From NCBI RefSeq assembly GCF_900095695.1, contig NZ_FMIQ01000042.1, positions 1 to 37,851 on the forward strand: 37,851 bases of DNA, read 5' to 3'. Positions within the stretch are counted from its first letter, which is position 1; each line of letters begins with the position of its first letter. The notes beneath the pieces are model-generated. The model was not told where the DNA came from. It did not search any database and saw nothing but the letters and a program-made list of their open reading frames with translations. A program made the translations under genes and the position numbers. This DNA is from Hafnia alvei (GTDB lineage: Bacteria > Pseudomonadota > Gammaproteobacteria > Enterobacterales > Enterobacteriaceae). Of this stretch, positions 36,472 through 37,851 are shown in pieces.

Positions 36472-36867
36472 TTAATTTCGACCGAAAGTGGCATACCATG
36501 AAAAGCATTTTGTTAATTTATCAGGAATTCCCTTTGCATTTATTTTAACCCAATTTTGTATATCACCCTCTTCCGCAGGGATTGCTCCACCGCTCCATTC
36601 TGTGATGAGGGTTTTCTTATTGTATATATCTTCATGATAGAAAAAAAACGTTTCATCTGAAACATATGTGTCGGCATACATAATTAGCCAGTCTTTATCT
36701 TTAAATACTCTAAGTATGTTCGCTTTTTCTATGTGTGCTTGTCTGGAAATATCTATTTCCAATTGTTTTTTTTGCGTTATATTTAAACTTTTAATCATTT
36801 GAGTGCATGGTGAGTTTGCATATGCACAGTTACATAATGATAAAGATAATAATATAAATTTAATCAT
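36472..36867 (-). CDS. Candidate immunity protein for the NlpC/P60 toxin
   Basis: 131 aa. Signal peptide MIKFILLSLSLCNCAYA, cleaved before NSPC. The mature part contains two Cys (CTQM and KCFSW) that could pair in the periplasm. There is no recognised family. The ribosome site is good (GAGG, 5 nt). It starts 47 nt after the rhs stop and is the first gene behind it. A periplasmic inhibitor is what a peptidoglycan-cleaving NlpC/P60 toxin would require. Confidence 0.7.
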   Translation of the reverse strand: MIKFILLSLSLCNCAYANSPCTQMIKSLNITQKKQLEIDISRQAHIEKANILRVFKDKDWLIMYADTYVSDETFFFYHEDIYNKKTLITEWSGGAIPAEEGDIQNWVKINAKGIPDKLTKCFSWYATFGRN

Positions 36868-36914
36868 GCATTCCTCATCTTAATATTTTCATGATATCTT
36901 TTATTACAACCCAT

Positions 36915-37851
36915 TCAAAAAAGTTCATTACATTGCCCATTTTTATCACGTATTCCATATGAACCACATGTTAACTTTGTTCCTGTTCCTGTTCCTGTTC
37001 CTGTTCCTGTTCCTGTTCCTGTTCCTGTTCCTGTTCCTGCTGAATATCGATACCAAGTAGGTGTTCCAAACCATTTTTTATCGCTTGCTCTAAATACTGG
37101 GCCTCCGGTATGAGAAGCGCTCCATACATCTCTCCCTTTTACTCCAGTAGCGCTTCCACCATATAATACAACATGCCCGGGATAATGCCCGACGTCACCT
37201 AAAGTAGGTTCCCCATTAACGGGAATAAAGCGAGGATCGTGAGTAAATTGACCGCTAGTTAATCGACCTATATCTATACCTGCTTGTTTATATATTGATG
37301 AAATTGCACCTGAACAATCAGCTCCTGTTTTTGTAGTGCCACCAGAGCGATATGGAACATTAGATTTTGACCAATCTTCAGCTGCGGATTGAATTGCATT
37401 TTGCTGTTCTGTAGTTAGTTCCAACCCCAATGGATCAATACCATGCACTGGGTTCAGCGGATACGCATAAAAATTCCATCCCCCCCTCAACCCAATCGGA
37501 TCCTGAGTAATATACCGGCCTATCGTCGGGTCGTAATACCGGTGGCGGTTGTAGTGCAGGCCGGATTCTTCATCGTATTGCTGCCCCTGCATTCTGATTG
37601 GTTGGTGCAGCTGATGCGGATTTTCTTCGCTTAGCGCATTGCCCCAGGCGTCCAGCGTGATGGACCAGTCGATATCGCCGTTGAGGTTGATGAGCTGTTG
37701 CGGTGTGCCGAGGTGGTTGCAGTCGTACAGTTGGGCGGCGTAGGGCGTATCCGGCAGCGGGTCGAGCAGGGTGGCCAGATATTCCGGGCTGAGCTGAACC
37801 TGATTGAGCCACGCATGCTGTTCTTCGCTGAGGCGGTTGTCGCGTAGCGTC
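36915..37851 (-). CDS. Rhs C-terminus with NlpC/P60-type toxin domain (5' end outside window)
   Basis: Open from the window edge for 311 codons. The edge region reads as Rhs core (LYDCNHLGTPQQLINLNGDIDW), then [14 protein letters not shown] and the DPIGLRGGWNFYAYPLNPV...IDPLGL junction where toxin tips change. The tip has DWSKSNVPYRSGGTTKTG then ADCSGAISSIY (catalytic Cys codon 37316-37314) and VGHYPGHVVLYGG (His codon 37175-37173), the Cys-His layout of NlpC/P60 peptidoglycan peptidases. Next come ten Gly-Thr pairs and a tail LTCGSYGIRDKNGQCNELF. Rhs proteins are delivered by type VI secretion or released into neighbours; this one probably cuts peptidoglycan. It is the only toxin here in frame with its core. 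Confidence 0.88.
   Translation of the reverse strand, partial: TLRDNRLSEEQHAWLNQVQLSPEYLATLLDPLPDTPYAAQLYDCNHLGTPQQLINLNGDIDWSITLDAWGNALSEENPHQLHQPIRMQGQQYDEESGLHYNRHRYYDPTIGRYITQDPIGLRGGWNFYAYPLNPVHGIDPLGLELTTEQQNAIQSAAEDWSKSNVPYRSGGTTKTGADCSGAISSIYKQAGIDIGRLTSGQFTHDPRFIPVNGEPTLGDVGHYPGHVVLYGGSATGVKGRDVWSASHTGGPVFRASDKKWFGTPTWYRYSAGTGTGTGTGTGTGTGTGTGTKLTCGSYGIRDKNGQCNELF
36978..37037 (-). repeat. In-frame hexanucleotide tandem repeat in rhs
   Basis: Ten perfect TGTTCC units (plus strand), read on the minus strand as GGA ACA, that is (Gly-Thr)10. It lies between the NlpC/P60 domain and the last 20 residues. Unit gain or loss changes linker length by two residues without shifting the frame. 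Confidence 0.95.
37480..37579. repeat. Rhs-core direct repeat, copy 2 (live gene)
   Basis: Partner of 36371-36469. This copy has the seven-C run and reads in frame through RGGWNFYAYPLNPV into the NlpC/P60 toxin. Confidence 0.85.

Noticed and set aside
36978-37037. CRISPR-like array
   Set aside because: Units are 6 nt with no spacers; it is a coding microsatellite. No CRISPR array or cas gene was seen in the window.
37570-37816. Two open frames on the minus strand at the right edge, rich in Ala/Arg/Pro
   Set aside because: They are alternate frames of the Rhs core, which reads clearly in the third frame through LYDCNHLGTPQQ.

Overview
The window is chromosomal DNA of an enteric gammaproteobacterium. 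Gene order (proM, glmZ, hemYXDC, cyaA, cyaY, lptM, dapF, yigA, xerC, yigB, uvrD, corA, rarD, yigI, pldA, recQ, later rhtC) follows the E. coli 85-min region, but the proteins differ enough to suggest a relative such as Hafnia or a neighbouring Enterobacterales genus. The genus is an inference from remembered sequences, not a search result.

Layout. 1-1020: two identical tRNA-Pro(UGG) genes, a long non-coding stretch, then a GlmZ sRNA with a sigma54 promoter and two possible GlrR sites. 1034-5150: leftward hemCDXY heme operon. 5330-7992: cyaA with a CRP site and TTG start. 8072-14214: cyaY leftward, then the rightward lptM-dapF-yigA-xerC-yigB-uvrD series with a LexA-controlled uvrD promoter. 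14270-18778: a WbuC-like cupin, corA with a structured leader and a corL-like leader peptide, rarD, yigI and pldA. 18874-29092: recQ and rhtC, neighbours in E. coli, are here separated by a block holding rlmJ, a DUF6973-like gene and a lipoprotein gene, prlC-rsmJ, a Met/Lys-rich MXKDX protein and a two-component system. 29163-32224: gluconate genes gntU, gntK and gntR with paired GntR operators and a CRP site. 32369-33748: a GH1 (phospho-)beta-glucosidase with a LacI/AscG-type operator.

33998-37851 is an AT-rich accessory region, all on the minus strand. It is the 3' end of an rhs gene followed by displaced toxin/immunity cassettes. In transcription order these are: Rhs C-terminus with an NlpC/P60-type toxin and an in-frame hexanucleotide repeat; an exported immunity candidate; an Rhs tip fragment out of frame with a His/Cys toxin candidate; a membrane immunity candidate; a second tip fragment with an M91-like zinc-protease toxin; an exported immunity candidate; and a lone NTF2-fold immunity-like protein. 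Only the first toxin is in frame with the Rhs core. The others look like a silent reservoir of tips. All four immunity candidates carry export signals or membrane helices, so the toxins probably act in the envelope.

Most of the window is conserved housekeeping sequence. The novelty lies in the rhs array, the DUF6973/lipoprotein pair with an apparent 5' frameshift, and the MXKDX/two-component locus.
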